Shown here: piece by piece, positions 24,304-34,214 of the stretch
How positions within the stretch are numbered: position 1 is the stretch's first letter
Layout: the number at the start of each line of letters is the position of its first letter
From: Beijerinckiaceae bacterium
Lineage (GTDB): Bacteria > Pseudomonadota > Alphaproteobacteria > Rhizobiales > Beijerinckiaceae
NCBI GenBank assembly: GCA_947453205.1
Contig: CANGFT010000038.1
Span: 1 to 43,222 of the forward strand
Length of the DNA: 43,222 nucleotides
Reading direction: 5' to 3'
Program-made: the position numbers and the translations under genes
The notes under the pieces: generated by a model
The model's input: the letters and a program-made list of their open reading frames with translations, nothing else
Told to the model about the DNA's origin: nothing
Databases searched by the model: none

Positions 24304-24310
24304 CTGCAAC

Positions 24311-25378
24311 TTACGAAAACGTCGGGTCGAGCTTGCCGGCGGCGTAGAGCTTCGCCATTTCCGAGAGCGGGCGGATCTTGCCGATCTTGGAGGCCTGGCC
24401 CGCCGTGCCGAACTGCTCAAGGCGCTCGCGGCAGATCTGCGACATGGCCTCCAGCGCGGGCTTGAGATATTTGCGCGGGTCGAATTCGCCGGGGTTTTCC
24501 TGCAGGACCTTGCGGATCTGGCCGGTGATGGCCATGCGGTTGTCCGTGTCGATGTTGATCTTGCGCACGCCATGGCGGATGCCGCGCTGGATCTCCTCCA
24601 CCGGCACGCCCCAGGTCGGCTTCATCTTGCCGCCGAACTTGTTGATGATGTCCTGCAGATCCTGCGGCACCGAAGAAGAGCCATGCATCACCAGATGCAC
24701 ATTGGGCAGCTTCTTGTGGATCTCCTCGATCACGTTCATGGCGAGCACCGCGCCATCGGGCTTGCGCGAGAACTTGTAGGCGCCGTGCGACGTGCCCATG
24801 GCGATGGCGAGCGCGTCGACCTTGGTGGCCTTGACGAATTTCACGGCCTCGTCGGGATCGGTCAGCAGCTGGTCGTGGCTCAGCTTGCCCTCGGCGCCGT
24901 GGCCGTCCTCCTTGTCGCCCATGCCGGTTTCGAGCGAGCCCAGCACGCCCAACTCACCCTCCACGGAGACGCCGCCCATATGGGCCATGTCCACGACGTT
25001 CTTGGTGACGCGGACATTGTATTCATAGTCGGCGGGCGTGGCGCCGTCGGCCTTAAGCGAGCCATCCATCATCACGGAGGTGAAGCCAGACTGGATCGCC
25101 GTCATGCAGGTCGATTCGACATTGCCGTGATCGAGATGCACGCAGATCGGGATATGCGGATACATTTCGGTCAGCGCGTCCATCATATGGCGCAGCATGA
25201 TGTCGTTGGCGTAGGAGCGCGCCCCGCGCGAGGCCTGGATGATGACGGGGGCGTCGAGCGCGTTGCAGGCTTCGCCGATCGCGAGGGCCTGCTCCATATT
25301 GTTGATGTTGAACGCGGGCACGCCATAGCCATGTTCGGCGGCGTGATCGAGCAACTGACGAAGCGTGATGCGGGCCAT
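24311..25378 (-). CDS. fba: Class II fructose-bisphosphate aldolase
   Basis: A 355-residue zinc aldolase that splits or forms fructose-1,6-bisphosphate (glycolysis, gluconeogenesis). The start [24 protein letters not shown] is typical. The zinc motif VHLDHGN and the long [12 protein letters not shown] segment with its metal Glu are visible. The later [14 protein letters not shown] segment with a phosphate-binding loop and IDTDNRMA also match. The length fits the CbbA-type subgroup. It lies 45 bases after pgk, is the last gene of the tkt-gap-pgk-fba run and ends at a good terminator. Confidence 0.96.
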   Translation of the reverse strand: MARITLRQLLDHAAEHGYGVPAFNINNMEQALAIGEACNALDAPVIIQASRGARSYANDIMLRHMMDALTEMYPHIPICVHLDHGNVESTCMTAIQSGFTSVMMDGSLKADGATPADYEYNVRVTKNVVDMAHMGGVSVEGELGVLGSLETGMGDKEDGHGAEGKLSHDQLLTDPDEAVKFVKATKVDALAIAMGTSHGAYKFSRKPDGAVLAMNVIEEIHKKLPNVHLVMHGSSSVPQDLQDIINKFGGKMKPTWGVPVEEIQRGIRHGVRKINIDTDNRMAITGQIRKVLQENPGEFDPRKYLKPALEAMSQICRERLEQFGTAGQASKIGKIRPLSEMAKLYAAGKLDPTFS

Positions 25379-25423
25379 GATGTCCTCCCTGTCCTGACGC
25401 CGCCCGAAGCGGCTGCTTCCTGA

Positions 25424-26611
25424 TTACTTGAGCGCCTCGACGCCCGGCAGCGGCTTGCCCTCGAGCCATTCGAGAAAGGCGCCGCCCGCTGTTGAAATAT
25501 AGGTGAAGTGCTCGCCGACGCCCGCCTGGTTGAGCGCCGAGACCGTATCTCCGCCGCCCGCGACCGTCAGCAGCTTGCCCGCGTCCGTGAGGTCGGCGGC
25601 CACCTTCGCCACCGCATTGGTGCCGGCGTCGAAGGGCTGCAGCTCGAAGGCGCCGAAGGGGCCGTTCCAGACGAGGGTCTTGACGGCGCCGAGCAACTCC
25701 TCGATCCGCGCGACGGATTTGGGGCCGAGGTCGAGGATCATCTCATCGGCGCCCACATGGTCGATGGAAACGACGTGAGACGGCGCATGGGCCTTGAACT
25801 CTTTGGCCACCACCACATCCACCGGCAGCACGATCTCGCATTTGGCGGCGCGCGCCTCGTCCACGATGGCGCGGGCTGTGTCGAGCAGATCCTTTTCGCA
25901 GAGCGACTTGCCGACCGCCCTGCCTTCGGCGGCGAGGAAGGTGTTGGCCATGCCGCCGCCGATGATGAGGAAGTCGACCTTCTTCGAGAGATTGCCCAGC
26001 AGATCAAGCTTGCTCGAAACCTTGGCGCCGCCGACGACCGCGGCGACGGGACGCTGGGGCTTTTCGAGCGCCGCCGAAAGGGCCTCAAGCTCGGCCTGCA
26101 TGCCCCGCCCGACGTAAGCGGGGAGCTTGTGCGCCAGGCCCTCCGTCGAGGCATGGGCGCGGTGCGCGGCGGAGAAGGCGTCGTTCACATAGAGGTCGCC
26201 GAGCCCCGCAAGCTCCGCCACAAAGGCCGGATCGTTCTTTTCCTCGCCCTTGTGGAAGCGGGTGTTCTCCAGCAGCAGAACTTCGCCGTCCCTGAGCGCG
26301 GCCACAGCCTGCGCCGCGACAGCGCCGATGCAGTCAGCGGCGAAAGCGACGGGGGCGTGCAGATGCGCCGCCAGCACAGCAGCCACCGGCTCCAGCGAAT
26401 TCTCCTTGTCCGGCCCGTTCTTCGGGCGGCCGAAATGCGAGAGCACGACGATGCGCGCGCCTTTTGCGGAGAGATCGCGCAGGGTCGGCAGGGCCCGGTC
26501 GATGCGGGTGGCGTCGGAGACGCGGCCATTTTCGATGGGCACGTTGAGGTCCAGACGAAGCAGGACACGCTTGCCCTGAACGGACGCGTCATCGAGGGTG
26601 CGGAAGGTCAT
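25424..26611 (-). CDS. pgk: Phosphoglycerate kinase
   Basis: A 395-residue two-domain kinase that interconverts 1,3-bisphosphoglycerate and 3-phosphoglycerate with ATP. ATG 26611 gives [19 protein letters not shown]; the longer frame to 26644 is upstream sequence. Visible are RLDLNVP (substrate Asp/Asn), the substrate-site [18 protein letters not shown], the hinge region [13 protein letters not shown], and the C-terminal nucleotide loop [11 protein letters not shown]. Its N-terminus is 65 bases behind gap across a strong hairpin. Confidence 0.97.
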   Translation of the reverse strand: MTFRTLDDASVQGKRVLLRLDLNVPIENGRVSDATRIDRALPTLRDLSAKGARIVVLSHFGRPKNGPDKENSLEPVAAVLAAHLHAPVAFAADCIGAVAAQAVAALRDGEVLLLENTRFHKGEEKNDPAFVAELAGLGDLYVNDAFSAAHRAHASTEGLAHKLPAYVGRGMQAELEALSAALEKPQRPVAAVVGGAKVSSKLDLLGNLSKKVDFLIIGGGMANTFLAAEGRAVGKSLCEKDLLDTARAIVDEARAAKCEIVLPVDVVVAKEFKAHAPSHVVSIDHVGADEMILDLGPKSVARIEELLGAVKTLVWNGPFGAFELQPFDAGTNAVAKVAADLTDAGKLLTVAGGGDTVSALNQAGVGEHFTYISTAGGAFLEWLEGKPLPGVEALK

Positions 26612-26645
26612 GATCTCTGCGGCCGAGGCCGTCCCCGAATGCAAA

Positions 26646-26667
26646 GACGCGGCCCGAAGGCCGCGTC
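26646..26667 (-). other. UUCG-tetraloop hairpin between gap and pgk
   Basis: GACGCGGCC, loop CGAA, GGCCGCGTC on the plus strand. In the minus-strand transcript it reads stem-C(UUCG)G-stem, the very stable tetraloop class, followed by UUUGC. The short U run makes a full terminator doubtful. It could be an RNA-stability or partial-termination element inside the operon. Confidence 0.7.
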
Positions 26668-26676
26668 GCCATCAAC

Positions 26677-27681
26677 TCACAGAAGCTTCCCCATCGCCAC
26701 GGCGGTGTCGGCCATGCGGTTAGAGAAGCCCCATTCGTTATCGTACCAAGACAGGATGCGCACGAAGGTTCCGTCGATCACCTTGGTCTGATCCATGTGG
26801 AAGACCGAGGAATGGCTGTCGTGGTTGAAGTCGATGGAGACATTCGAGACCGTCGTATAGCCCAGCACGCCCTTCAGCGCGCCGTCAGCGGCGGCCTTGA
26901 TGGCGGCGTTGACTTCAGCGGCCGAGGTCGCGCGCCTGGCGGTGAACTTGAGATCGACGACCGACACATTGGGGGTCGGCACGCGGATCGCCGAGCCGTC
27001 GAGCTTGCCGTTCAATTCGGGCAGCACGAGGCCGACGGCCTTGGCGGCGCCGGTGCCCGTGGGGATCATCGACAGGGCGGCGGCGCGGGCGCGATAGAGA
27101 TCCTTGTGCATCGTGTCGAGCGTCGGCTGGTCGCCGGTGTAGGAATGGATCGTCGTCATGAAGCCGTGTTCAATGCCGATGGCGTCGTTCAGCACCTTGG
27201 CGACCGGCGACAGGCAGTTCGTGGTGCAGGAGGCGTTGGAGACGACGAGGTGATCCTTCGTCAGCTTCTGGTGGTTGACGCCATAGACCACGGTCAGGTC
27301 GGCGTCATCGCAGGGCGCGGAGACGAGCACGCGCCTGGCGCCGGCGTCGAGATGGGCCTTGGCCTTGTCCTTGGAGGTGAAGATGCCCGTGCATTCCAGC
27401 GCGATGTCGACGCCCAGCGCCTTGTGGGGCAGTTCGGCGGGATTGCGGATGGCGGTGACCTTGATGGGGCCGAAGCCGACGTCGATCGTGTCGCCATCGA
27501 CCTTCACCTCATGGGGGAAGCGGCCATGGACGCTGTCGAAGCGCAGCAGATGGGCGTTGGTCTCGACCGGGCCAAGATCGTTGATGGCGACGACCTGGAT
27601 GTCCGTGCGGCCGGACTCGACGATGGCGCGCAGCACATTGCGGCCGATGCGGCCAAACCCATTGATCGCGACCTTCACCAT
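26677..27681 (-). CDS. gap: Glyceraldehyde-3-phosphate dehydrogenase, type I
   Basis: A 334-residue dehydrogenase. ATG 27681 opens [15 protein letters not shown], the NAD-binding Rossmann start; the frame's longer version (to 27723) adds a tail with no conserved start. The catalytic Cys is C152 in [10 protein letters not shown], followed by [11 protein letters not shown]. The residue pattern VVAINDLGP after strand 2 is compatible with an enzyme using NAD or both cofactors. It oxidises glyceraldehyde-3-phosphate in glycolysis and works in reverse in gluconeogenesis. It lies 38 bases after tkt in the operon. Confidence 0.97.
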   Translation of the reverse strand: MVKVAINGFGRIGRNVLRAIVESGRTDIQVVAINDLGPVETNAHLLRFDSVHGRFPHEVKVDGDTIDVGFGPIKVTAIRNPAELPHKALGVDIALECTGIFTSKDKAKAHLDAGARRVLVSAPCDDADLTVVYGVNHQKLTKDHLVVSNASCTTNCLSPVAKVLNDAIGIEHGFMTTIHSYTGDQPTLDTMHKDLYRARAAALSMIPTGTGAAKAVGLVLPELNGKLDGSAIRVPTPNVSVVDLKFTARRATSAAEVNAAIKAAADGALKGVLGYTTVSNVSIDFNHDSHSSVFHMDQTKVIDGTFVRILSWYDNEWGFSNRMADTAVAMGKLL

Positions 27682-27719
27682 GTCCTCTTCCTTTCGATTC
27701 GCTGTTTCTAAAGAACGCT

Positions 27720-29690
27720 TCAACCCAAACGATGTTCAGCGGCGGCGACGACCGCCTCAGCGGTGATGCCGAAATGCTCGTAGACCTTCTTGTAAGGCCC
27801 GCTCTCGCCAAAGCTCTTCATGCCGATGAAGATACCGTCCGAGCCGATGAGCTGATCCCAACCTTGCCTCACGCCCGCCTCGACCGCAATCCGCACGGGC
27901 GCGGCGCCGATCACGGAGGCGCGATAAGCGTCGTCCTGCGCGAGGAACAGATCCATGCAGGGCACGGAGACGACCCGCGCCGCGACGCCGCGCGCCGCCA
28001 GCGTCGCCTGGGCCTCAAGCGCCAGCGACACTTCCGAGCCGGTGGCGAAGATGGAGACCTTCGCGGCCCCGTTGGCGGGGCTGAGCTCATAGGCGCCGCG
28101 CGCGCTGAGGTTCTCGGCGGTGAAGCTCTTGCGGGCCTGCGGCAGGTTCTGACGAGTCAGGGCGAGCACGCTGGGCGCGCCCTTGGCCTCGATGGCCAGT
28201 TGCCAGCATTCCGCCGTCTCCGTGCGGTCCGCCGGGCGGAACACGAGGAGGTTGGGAATGCAGCGCAGGCTGGCCAGGGTCTCGACGGGCTGATGGGTGG
28301 GGCCGTCCTCGCCCAGACCGATGGAGTCATGGGTCAGCACTTCGATATGGCGCGTGCGCATGAGCGCGGCGAGGCGAAGGGCCGGGCGCATGTAGTCGGC
28401 GAAGACGAGGAAGGTCGCGCCCGAGGGGATCAGCCCGCCATGCAGGCTCATGCCGTTGATGGCGGCGGCCATGCCGTGTTCGCGGATGCCCCAATGGACG
28501 AAGCGGCCCGCAAACTGCCCCGGCGCAATGGCGGGGGTGGCGGCGACCTTGGTGTTGTTGGACCCCGTGAGGTCGGCCGAGCCCGTGACGAGCTCGGGCA
28601 GCGCGGGGGCGATGGCCGCGATGACGGCCTCGGAGGCCTTGCGGGTCGCGACTTCGCTGGCGTCCCCGGCGGCGGCGCGCTTGAACGCGAGCACGGCTTC
28701 GTTCAGGGCTGCTGGCAGATCGCCCGCCAGACGACGCTCGAACTCGCCCCTGAGGTGATGGCCCTCAAGCGCCTTGCGCCATTTGGCGCGGGCGCCGGCG
28801 CCGCGAGCGCCAGCCGCACGCCAGACGTCGAGGATGTCCTGCGGGATCACGAAGGGCTCAGAGGTCCAGCCCAGCGCCTTGCGCGCGCCGGCGATCTCGG
28901 ACTCGCCCAGGGGCTCGCCATGGGACTTGGCCGTGCCCGCCCGGGTCGGGGCGCCGTAACCGATGGTGGTCTTGCAGCTGATGTAGCTCGGCTTGTCCGA
29001 GGCCTTTGCGCGCTCGAGCGCGGCGTAGATGGCGTCCTGATCGTGGCCGTCGACGCGCTCGACGCTCCAGCCGCAGGCCTCGAAACGCTTCATCTGGTCG
29101 ACCGAATCGGCGACCGAGAGGGGGCCGTCGATGGAGATGTCGTTGTCGTCATGCAGCACGATCATGCGCGACAGCTTCAGATGGCCCGCAATGGCGATGG
29201 CCTCCTGCGAGATCCCCTCCATCAGGTCACCGTCGGAGGCGAGCACATAGGTGCGGTGGTCCACGATGTCGCCAAATTCGGCGTTCAGCATCCGCTCGGC
29301 CAGCGCCATGCCCACGGCGGTGGAGACGCCCTGCCCCAGCGGGCCGGTGGTGGTCTCGACGCCGGGGGTGTGATGGACCTCCGGATGGCCGGGGGTCAGC
29401 GAGCCCAGCTGGCGGAAATTGCGGATCTCGTCGATGGTCATGCGCTTCTCGCCCGTGAGGTGGAGAAGTGCGTAGAGCAGCATGGAGCCGTGGCCCGCCG
29501 AGAGGACGAAACGGTCGCGATCCGGCCAGTGGGGATCGGCCATGTCGTATTTCATGACCTTGGTGAAGAGCACGGTGGCGATGTCGGCCGCGCCCATGGG
29601 GAGGCCGGGATGGCCGGATTTGGCCTTCTCCACCGCATCCATCGAAAGAGCGCGAATGGCGTTCGCCATGGCCTGCTGGGTGACGCTCAT
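27720..29690 (-). CDS. tkt: Transketolase
   Basis: A 656-residue thiamine-diphosphate enzyme of the pentose phosphate pathway. ATG 29690 is chosen because [19 protein letters not shown] is the family start; the frame upstream to 29771 crosses the promoter. Motifs are [12 protein letters not shown], the TPP/Mg site [14 protein letters not shown], and the substrate-binding [11 protein letters not shown] near residue 460. It is the first gene of tkt-gap-pgk-fba. No Rubisco or phosphoribulokinase gene is in the window, so the set most simply serves central carbon metabolism. Confidence 0.97.
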   Translation of the reverse strand: MSVTQQAMANAIRALSMDAVEKAKSGHPGLPMGAADIATVLFTKVMKYDMADPHWPDRDRFVLSAGHGSMLLYALLHLTGEKRMTIDEIRNFRQLGSLTPGHPEVHHTPGVETTTGPLGQGVSTAVGMALAERMLNAEFGDIVDHRTYVLASDGDLMEGISQEAIAIAGHLKLSRMIVLHDDNDISIDGPLSVADSVDQMKRFEACGWSVERVDGHDQDAIYAALERAKASDKPSYISCKTTIGYGAPTRAGTAKSHGEPLGESEIAGARKALGWTSEPFVIPQDILDVWRAAGARGAGARAKWRKALEGHHLRGEFERRLAGDLPAALNEAVLAFKRAAAGDASEVATRKASEAVIAAIAPALPELVTGSADLTGSNNTKVAATPAIAPGQFAGRFVHWGIREHGMAAAINGMSLHGGLIPSGATFLVFADYMRPALRLAALMRTRHIEVLTHDSIGLGEDGPTHQPVETLASLRCIPNLLVFRPADRTETAECWQLAIEAKGAPSVLALTRQNLPQARKSFTAENLSARGAYELSPANGAAKVSIFATGSEVSLALEAQATLAARGVAARVVSVPCMDLFLAQDDAYRASVIGAAPVRIAVEAGVRQGWDQLIGSDGIFIGMKSFGESGPYKKVYEHFGITAEAVVAAAEHRLG

Positions 29691-29743
29691 CGCTCCGGTT
29701 CCGTTTTTGAAAGGGCTCTGCCTCATGGGCGGGGGTCGGCGGT

Positions 29744-29771
29744 TTGATAGCACCTGCCCCGCCCCTGTCAA
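29744..29771 (-). promoter_or_regulatory. Sigma70-type promoter of the tkt operon
   Basis: On the minus strand TTGACA (29771-29766) and TATCAA (29749-29744) are 16 bases apart. The start would be near 29737, leaving a leader of about 47 bases before the transketolase ATG. Confidence 0.6.
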
Positions 29772-29936
29772 CGCAAGGACCCCTCAGGCTCCACCGCTAT
29801 TTGCTGGCCGACCCCTCACAAGGCTGACTTGCCTGCGGCCGGAGCCTCGCCCATGTCCTGTGGGCGGAGCCCATGGAATCGTTGACGAGCGGCGGGGCTT
29901 GCGGGCAAATGGACTCCTGAACGGAAGGCTGGAGTC

Positions 29937-30266
29937 ATGAGCATTCCCACGGCCCTCGAGGCCGCGCTGAAACGACTGTCCGCCGCGCTTGACCACCTTG
30001 ACGCGGCCGCCGACAGGCGCGCCAGAGCCGACTCGGCGCGCGGCGACCTCGAGGACGAACTGACGATCATGCAGGACGACCGCTCGCGCCTGGCGATGGA
30101 GCTGGGCGGCGCGCTCGCCCGCATCGAAAGCCTCGACCTCGCCCATCGGGAAGCCGAACGCAGGCTCGAGCGCGCCGGCGCCACGATCCGCGCAGCCCTC
30201 GGCGAGGGCGCCGAGGAGGCGGATCAGGCGGGCCTTGAGGCTGAACCCCACGAACAGGAGCCTTGA
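29937..30266 (+). CDS. DUF4164 family small coiled-coil protein
   Basis: A 109-residue mostly helical protein, with a coiled coil from about 8 to 95 (ALEAALKRLSAALDHLDAAADRR and later AHREAERRLERAG). It fits the alphaproteobacterial DUF4164 group, usually beside zapA; its job is unknown but the pairing suggests cell division. The ATG follows GGCTGGAGTC. It lies 3 bases before the TTG-started zapA and is divergent from tkt. Confidence 0.8.
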   Translation: MSIPTALEAALKRLSAALDHLDAAADRRARADSARGDLEDELTIMQDDRSRLAMELGGALARIESLDLAHREAERRLERAGATIRAALGEGAEEADQAGLEAEPHEQEP

Positions 30267-30269
30267 TCC

Positions 30270-30644
30270 TTGGCCCAGGTCCCGATCACCATCGCCGGAC
30301 GCACCTACCGCATGGCCTGCGCCGATGGCGAGGAGCCGCATCTGGAGGGGCTCGGCGCTTTGCTTGAGAGCCGGATCGCCGCTCTGCGCGCCCAGTTCGG
30401 CGAAATCGGCGACCAGAGGCTGATCGTCATGGCCGCCCTGGGCCTGGCCGACGACCGCCATGAGTTCATCAGCAAGATCAATGCGCTGGAGGCGGAGACC
30501 AAGGCCCTGCGCGCCGCCCGCGCCGGGGTCGAGCAAACCGCCGGCCACTGGGTCAGCGAAGCCGCCGCCGCCATCGACGACGCTGCGACGCGGATCGAGC
30601 GGGCCGTTCAGACGCTGAACGCGCCGGGGCGGAGCGAGGGGTAA
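30270..30644 (+). CDS. zapA: Cell division protein ZapA
   Basis: A 124-residue protein that starts at TTG 30270 behind AGGAG. The ZapA core is seen as VPITIAGRTYRMACADGEEPHLEGL followed by the long helix region up to about 80 (QRLIVMAALGLADDRHEF). A further helical tail of about 40 residues is Ala-rich. ZapA cross-links FtsZ filaments at midcell. In many alphaproteobacteria the order is zapA, 6S RNA, fthC; here about 3.5 kb separates zapA from the other two. Confidence 0.85.
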   Translation: MAQVPITIAGRTYRMACADGEEPHLEGLGALLESRIAALRAQFGEIGDQRLIVMAALGLADDRHEFISKINALEAETKALRAARAGVEQTAGHWVSEAAAAIDDAATRIERAVQTLNAPGRSEG

Positions 30645-30665
30645 TGAGGTAGCCCCTACTATGTA

Positions 30666-31535
30666 TCACTTGAGGGCTTGTGTCTGATCTAAAATTCTTT
30701 GGTCATAGGCTATCCTGTCATCTTTGCATTCATCGTCCGCACAATTCCAATTTTGGCATTGGAAAACTTGCGGGGATAACTCACCATCTCTTTTCGGCTC
30801 GGCCATCACAAGATAACAATACTTAAATAAGTGCTCATTTTGATAAGGAAAAACATCATTATAGTGCACAATACCATAAAAATACCATCTAAAATCTTTT
30901 CTGGCTCTAAAAAGTTCGGGAGGCATGGAGAAATTTGAGACTGGATGTTCAGCATGCGGAGCGATATGCGCACGCACTTTACCGCCAGGTAGCCCCGGAA
31001 ATCGTTGCTCGGCGTCTCGAGGGTCACCCGGCTCGTAAGGCGAACATTGAGCAGAAGACGTATAATAAGTCAGATTAATAGAATTTACATAGCGATTTAC
31101 ATCCCCTTCCCCCACACCACACGCATGCGCGAAATTCGAATAGTATAAATTTTTGGTCGGGGTGTTTCCTGTATTAATTATTACCGGAGTTATACGATAT
31201 GCTTTAATGTTTTTAATTTCTCCATATACGTTATTAAAAATATAATCCTCTTCAATTTGGATTTTCACCGAAATAAATGCCCGCTGAACAGCTACGATCG
31301 CTTGCGTTGCTATCGAATTCGCAGTTTGCGCCTCATCGGCCTGTCTTCGAGCTTGGTTGGCCGATTGAACGGCTGCATCAAGGCTGCTCAACCCAAGATG
31401 TATCGAGGCTAGAAGCCCGAGAAGCCCAAGCACGCTCACGACGAGATTCGCATAAGCGATAATTCTCTCATGGTTCCAGGCACCCTGCCGGTCTGCGGCC
31501 CTAGGTTCCTGAAAAGATCGATCAGCTTCTGCCAT
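30666..31535 (-). CDS. Hypothetical membrane-anchored protein, AT-rich
   Basis: A 289-residue protein not recognised as any family. It has a polar N-terminus, one hydrophobic span at about 30-50 (ANLVVSVLGLLGLLASIHLGL) and a short coiled segment (AAVQSANQARRQADEAQ). A long presumably extracytoplasmic or cytosolic domain follows, with about seven cysteines and many aromatic residues (FRWYFYGIVHYNDVFPYQNEHLFKYCYL). Codons are clearly more AT-rich than its neighbours, so the gene was probably acquired recently. It sits with the small gene at 31562 in a short island between zapA and a binding-protein gene. The frame is intact. Confidence 0.7.
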   Translation of the reverse strand: MAEADRSFQEPRAADRQGAWNHERIIAYANLVVSVLGLLGLLASIHLGLSSLDAAVQSANQARRQADEAQTANSIATQAIVAVQRAFISVKIQIEEDYIFNNVYGEIKNIKAYRITPVIINTGNTPTKNLYYSNFAHACGVGEGDVNRYVNSINLTYYTSSAQCSPYEPGDPRDAEQRFPGLPGGKVRAHIAPHAEHPVSNFSMPPELFRARKDFRWYFYGIVHYNDVFPYQNEHLFKYCYLVMAEPKRDGELSPQVFQCQNWNCADDECKDDRIAYDQRILDQTQALK

Positions 31536-31561
31536 CTGTCAGCCGAAAAGATAAAGGGGAC

Positions 31562-31756
31562 TCAATTTTTTAGCTGCCGGGCCCGACAGACATTGAACTG
31601 CCTATCAATTGCAGCAGTCGCTTCGTCTTGGAATCGCTTGGCGTCTGCAGCCAAGGCTGCTGCTAACTCGTTAGGATCGGTCTCCATAAACCGAACCAGG
31701 AGCTGGCTAAAGTCCAAAGAACCAAGATCTATCGCTTTCCTCTTAGGAGCTCTCAT
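31562..31756 (-). CDS. Small hypothetical protein of the AT-rich island
   Basis: A 64-residue protein (MRAPKRKAIDLGSLDFSQLL at its start). ATG 31756 follows GGAG with nine bases between; a TTG start at 31771 is also possible. It is basic at the N-terminus, then helical and Ala-rich (ELAAALAADAKRFQDEATAA), with no recognised domain. It precedes the gene at 30666 on the same strand by 26 bases, so the two may be one transcript. Their pairing, small upstream gene plus membrane-anchored partner, has no known match from sequence reading alone. Confidence 0.55.
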   Translation of the reverse strand: MRAPKRKAIDLGSLDFSQLLVRFMETDPNELAAALAADAKRFQDEATAAIDRQFNVCRARQLKN

Positions 31757-31883
31757 AGGCAGGATCTCCAATCACGATAACTAAGACTACAGTAAACAGG
31801 GAGGCTTGTCACTTGAACTTCGCAATTGTACCGGAACTCGCGAACCTTTTCGGCCAGCCCTTTGAATCGCCTTTCCCCACCCC

Positions 31884-32930
31884 TCAATAATATTTCTCCG
31901 TAATCACGAACTTCACCTCTTTCTGGCGCTCGGGCGAGAGGCCGGAGCCGACGAGGCGCTCCAGCAGGGCGGCCATCTCCCTGGGCTCGCCATAGAGGGC
32001 GGGCTGCTGCTTCTTCTCGAAATCCGCCAGCGCCACGGGATCGGTCAGGATCTGGCGGGCCACGTCCCGCAGATGGTCCAGCTTGTCGGCGGGGGTGCCC
32101 GGCGGGGTGATGAGCAGGCGGCCGATCTTGCGCACATCCTCGCGGAAATCGAGCCACCAGGCGGCCTCCGCGTCGATGCGGTTCGGCACGGCTTCGAAAA
32201 TGGTCGGCACGGTCGGCATGAGCTGGGACTTCTCGCGGGAGGTCACCACGAGGGGGCGCAACTGTTCGCCCTCGGCGTAGCGGGCGGAGCTGTCCTCGAC
32301 GAGGATCGTCCCATCCATCTCGCCGGTCACGACCGCATGGGCGAAATCCTTCGACGAGGGATAGCCGATGGTGATCTTGCAGGCGATCTTCATGGCGTGA
32401 CACATCACGGCGGAGGTGTCGGAGGCCCCGTCCGTCTTGCCATTGGCGCCGATCTGCACCCGCTTGCCTGACGCCAGCATGTCCTCGAAAGTCCTCCAGG
32501 GCAGCTTGGGGTGGACGATCAGGACGCGCGGCGCCGTGTTGACGCGCGCCACGATGGGAAATTTCGTCAGATCAAAGCGCACCCCCGGCTCATCCGTGAG
32601 CTTGGCGAGAATGGCGCCCTCGCCCGGCGCGAGCATCAGGGTCAGGCCGTCGGGCGGGGAGTTCCAGGTGTGGTTCATGGCGATGAGCATGCCCGCGCCC
32701 GGGCGGCTCTCCACCACGACCGTCGCGCCAAGCTTCTTTTCGAGATAGGGCGCGAGCATGCGGGAATAGAGATCATAGCCGCTGCCGGCGGCGCCGCCAT
32801 TGACCAGACGAACGGTCTTACCGCGGTAGAACTCCGCCATCGTCTCAGCCCGCAGGGGAAAGGTGAGGGCCAGCAGCAGGGCGGCGACAGCCGCAGCGCA
32901 GACCGTGCAGATGCGTAAGCCAAAGGACAT
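31884..32930 (-). CDS. Bug/TctC-type tripartite tricarboxylate transporter binding protein
   Basis: A 348-residue periplasmic solute-binding protein. ATG 32930 after GGGGAAAC is preferred to the frame extension to 33035. The signal peptide is MSFGLRICTVCAAAVAALLLALTFPLRA. The Bug-type start FYRGKTVRLVNGGAAGSGYDLY, the segment VVESRPGAGMLIAMNH and the typical C-terminal QLMPTVPTIFEA then LLITPPGTPADKLDHL match the family. Bug proteins usually work with TctA/TctB membrane subunits. None are in the window, so it is an orphan. Confidence 0.87.
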   Translation of the reverse strand: MSFGLRICTVCAAAVAALLLALTFPLRAETMAEFYRGKTVRLVNGGAAGSGYDLYSRMLAPYLEKKLGATVVVESRPGAGMLIAMNHTWNSPPDGLTLMLAPGEGAILAKLTDEPGVRFDLTKFPIVARVNTAPRVLIVHPKLPWRTFEDMLASGKRVQIGANGKTDGASDTSAVMCHAMKIACKITIGYPSSKDFAHAVVTGEMDGTILVEDSSARYAEGEQLRPLVVTSREKSQLMPTVPTIFEAVPNRIDAEAAWWLDFREDVRKIGRLLITPPGTPADKLDHLRDVARQILTDPVALADFEKKQQPALYGEPREMAALLERLVGSGLSPERQKEVKFVITEKYY

Positions 32931-33089
32931 GAGCGTTTCCCCGGATCTGTTTGCTTGTTGTGGGCAGCCTAGCTGGCCCCGCAGGCGCCGTCCATCCGCC
33001 CCAATGCCGCAGCGAAGCCGCCCCTTTATGGCCACAGCGCCCCCTTAAGCCCTCGCCTCTCCAGGCTGGGCGGCGATGGAGGGTAGAGG

Positions 33090-34169
33090 ATGGCCACCAG
33101 CCTCCTTGCGTTCAATGACGTCATGGCCGGGCGGCGACCCTCGCAGCCGCGCCATCACCTGCGGATCAAGAGGGACCGCACCCTGCGGGCGGCGCTTTTG
33201 CGCATGGCGGCGGCGCCGCTTGCGCTGGCCATCGCGGCGGGCGGCGTCATCCTGTCGCAACAGGCGCCCATGGTTCGCAACGACGCATCGGCGCCGCAGA
33301 TCGGCGGGGCGCTGGCGCAACGCCTCCCGGCTCCCGCCCCCCTGCTGCGGCGGGCGACCGCACGCGCGCCCTCCTTCGACGATGACGACGACGCCACGCA
33401 GGCGGCCGTGACCTGGGCCCGGCGTCTGCCCGAGACCGCGCTCAGCCCGAGCGTCGCCGCCTTCGCGCCCGACGCAGCGCCCGGCGTCCTGCAATTTGGA
33501 CCGATGCGGATCAAGCGCGATCTTGTGGAGACGGTGGTGCGCGCCGCACGCGACACAGACACGGACCCGACCCTGCTGATGGCCATCGCCGACAAGGAAT
33601 CGGCCTTCGCCCCGGCGGTGAAGGCCAGCACCTCCTCCGCCACTGGCCTCTTCCAGTTCATCGACTCCACCTGGCTGCGCGTGGTGCGGGACTTTGGCGC
33701 GGAGTTCGGCCTCGAAAAGGAGGCGGCGGCCATCGAGAGCTCCGATGGCCCGCCAAGCATCGCCAACCCCGCCGAGCGCCGCCGCATCCTCGCCCTGCGC
33801 AACAACCCCTATCTGTCGGCCCTGCTCGCCGCCAGAATGCTCAAACATGACGCGGCCCGCATTTCGGCGCGGATCGGCCGCGGCCTCAGCGACGGCGAGA
33901 CCTATCTCGCCCATTTCCTCGGGCCTTCGGACGCGGAGAAGTTCATCGCCAAGCTCGTTTCGGAACCCCACTACGCCGCGCCGAAACTGCTGCCCAAACC
34001 CGCCCGCGCCAATCGATCGATCTTCTTCGGCGCCTCGCATCGCCGGGCGAAGGGGCTCAGCGTGGCCGATGTCCACCACAAGTTCGAAACCATGATGGGC
34101 CTGCGCGCCGAACGCTACCGCGACGTCGAGAAACTGACGGGCGCGACCGCCTATGCGCCGTTGCGCTGA
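33090..34169 (+). CDS. Lytic transglycosylase (SLT domain) protein
   Basis: A 359-residue protein with a basic N-terminus and one hydrophobic span (about 38-56), so a membrane-anchored or exported form. An acidic Asp run (SFDDDDD, 96-101) sits before the SLT domain, about 148-280. The catalytic Glu is E170 in IADKESAFAP, followed by ATGLFQFIDSTWLRVV. Such enzymes cut peptidoglycan to leave anhydro-muramic ends. It starts after a GAGG-rich site and is divergent from the Bug-type gene. No secretion-system genes are nearby. Confidence 0.87.
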   Translation: MATSLLAFNDVMAGRRPSQPRHHLRIKRDRTLRAALLRMAAAPLALAIAAGGVILSQQAPMVRNDASAPQIGGALAQRLPAPAPLLRRATARAPSFDDDDDATQAAVTWARRLPETALSPSVAAFAPDAAPGVLQFGPMRIKRDLVETVVRAARDTDTDPTLLMAIADKESAFAPAVKASTSSATGLFQFIDSTWLRVVRDFGAEFGLEKEAAAIESSDGPPSIANPAERRRILALRNNPYLSALLAARMLKHDAARISARIGRGLSDGETYLAHFLGPSDAEKFIAKLVSEPHYAAPKLLPKPARANRSIFFGASHRRAKGLSVADVHHKFETMMGLRAERYRDVEKLTGATAYAPLR

Positions 34170-34214
34170 GGGAAGATTGAAAACGGGGCTGGCGATTCAG
34201 CGCCCGAGACCCTA

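Noticed and set aside
24311-29690. Calvin-cycle (cbb) operon
   Set aside because: tkt-gap-pgk-fba could serve carbon fixation, but there is no Rubisco, phosphoribulokinase or cbbR gene here.
27732-29747. A 671-codon open frame antisense to the transketolase gene
   Set aside because: It lacks any recognisable motif and mirrors the GC-rich codon pattern of tkt on the other strand, which is a clear real gene.
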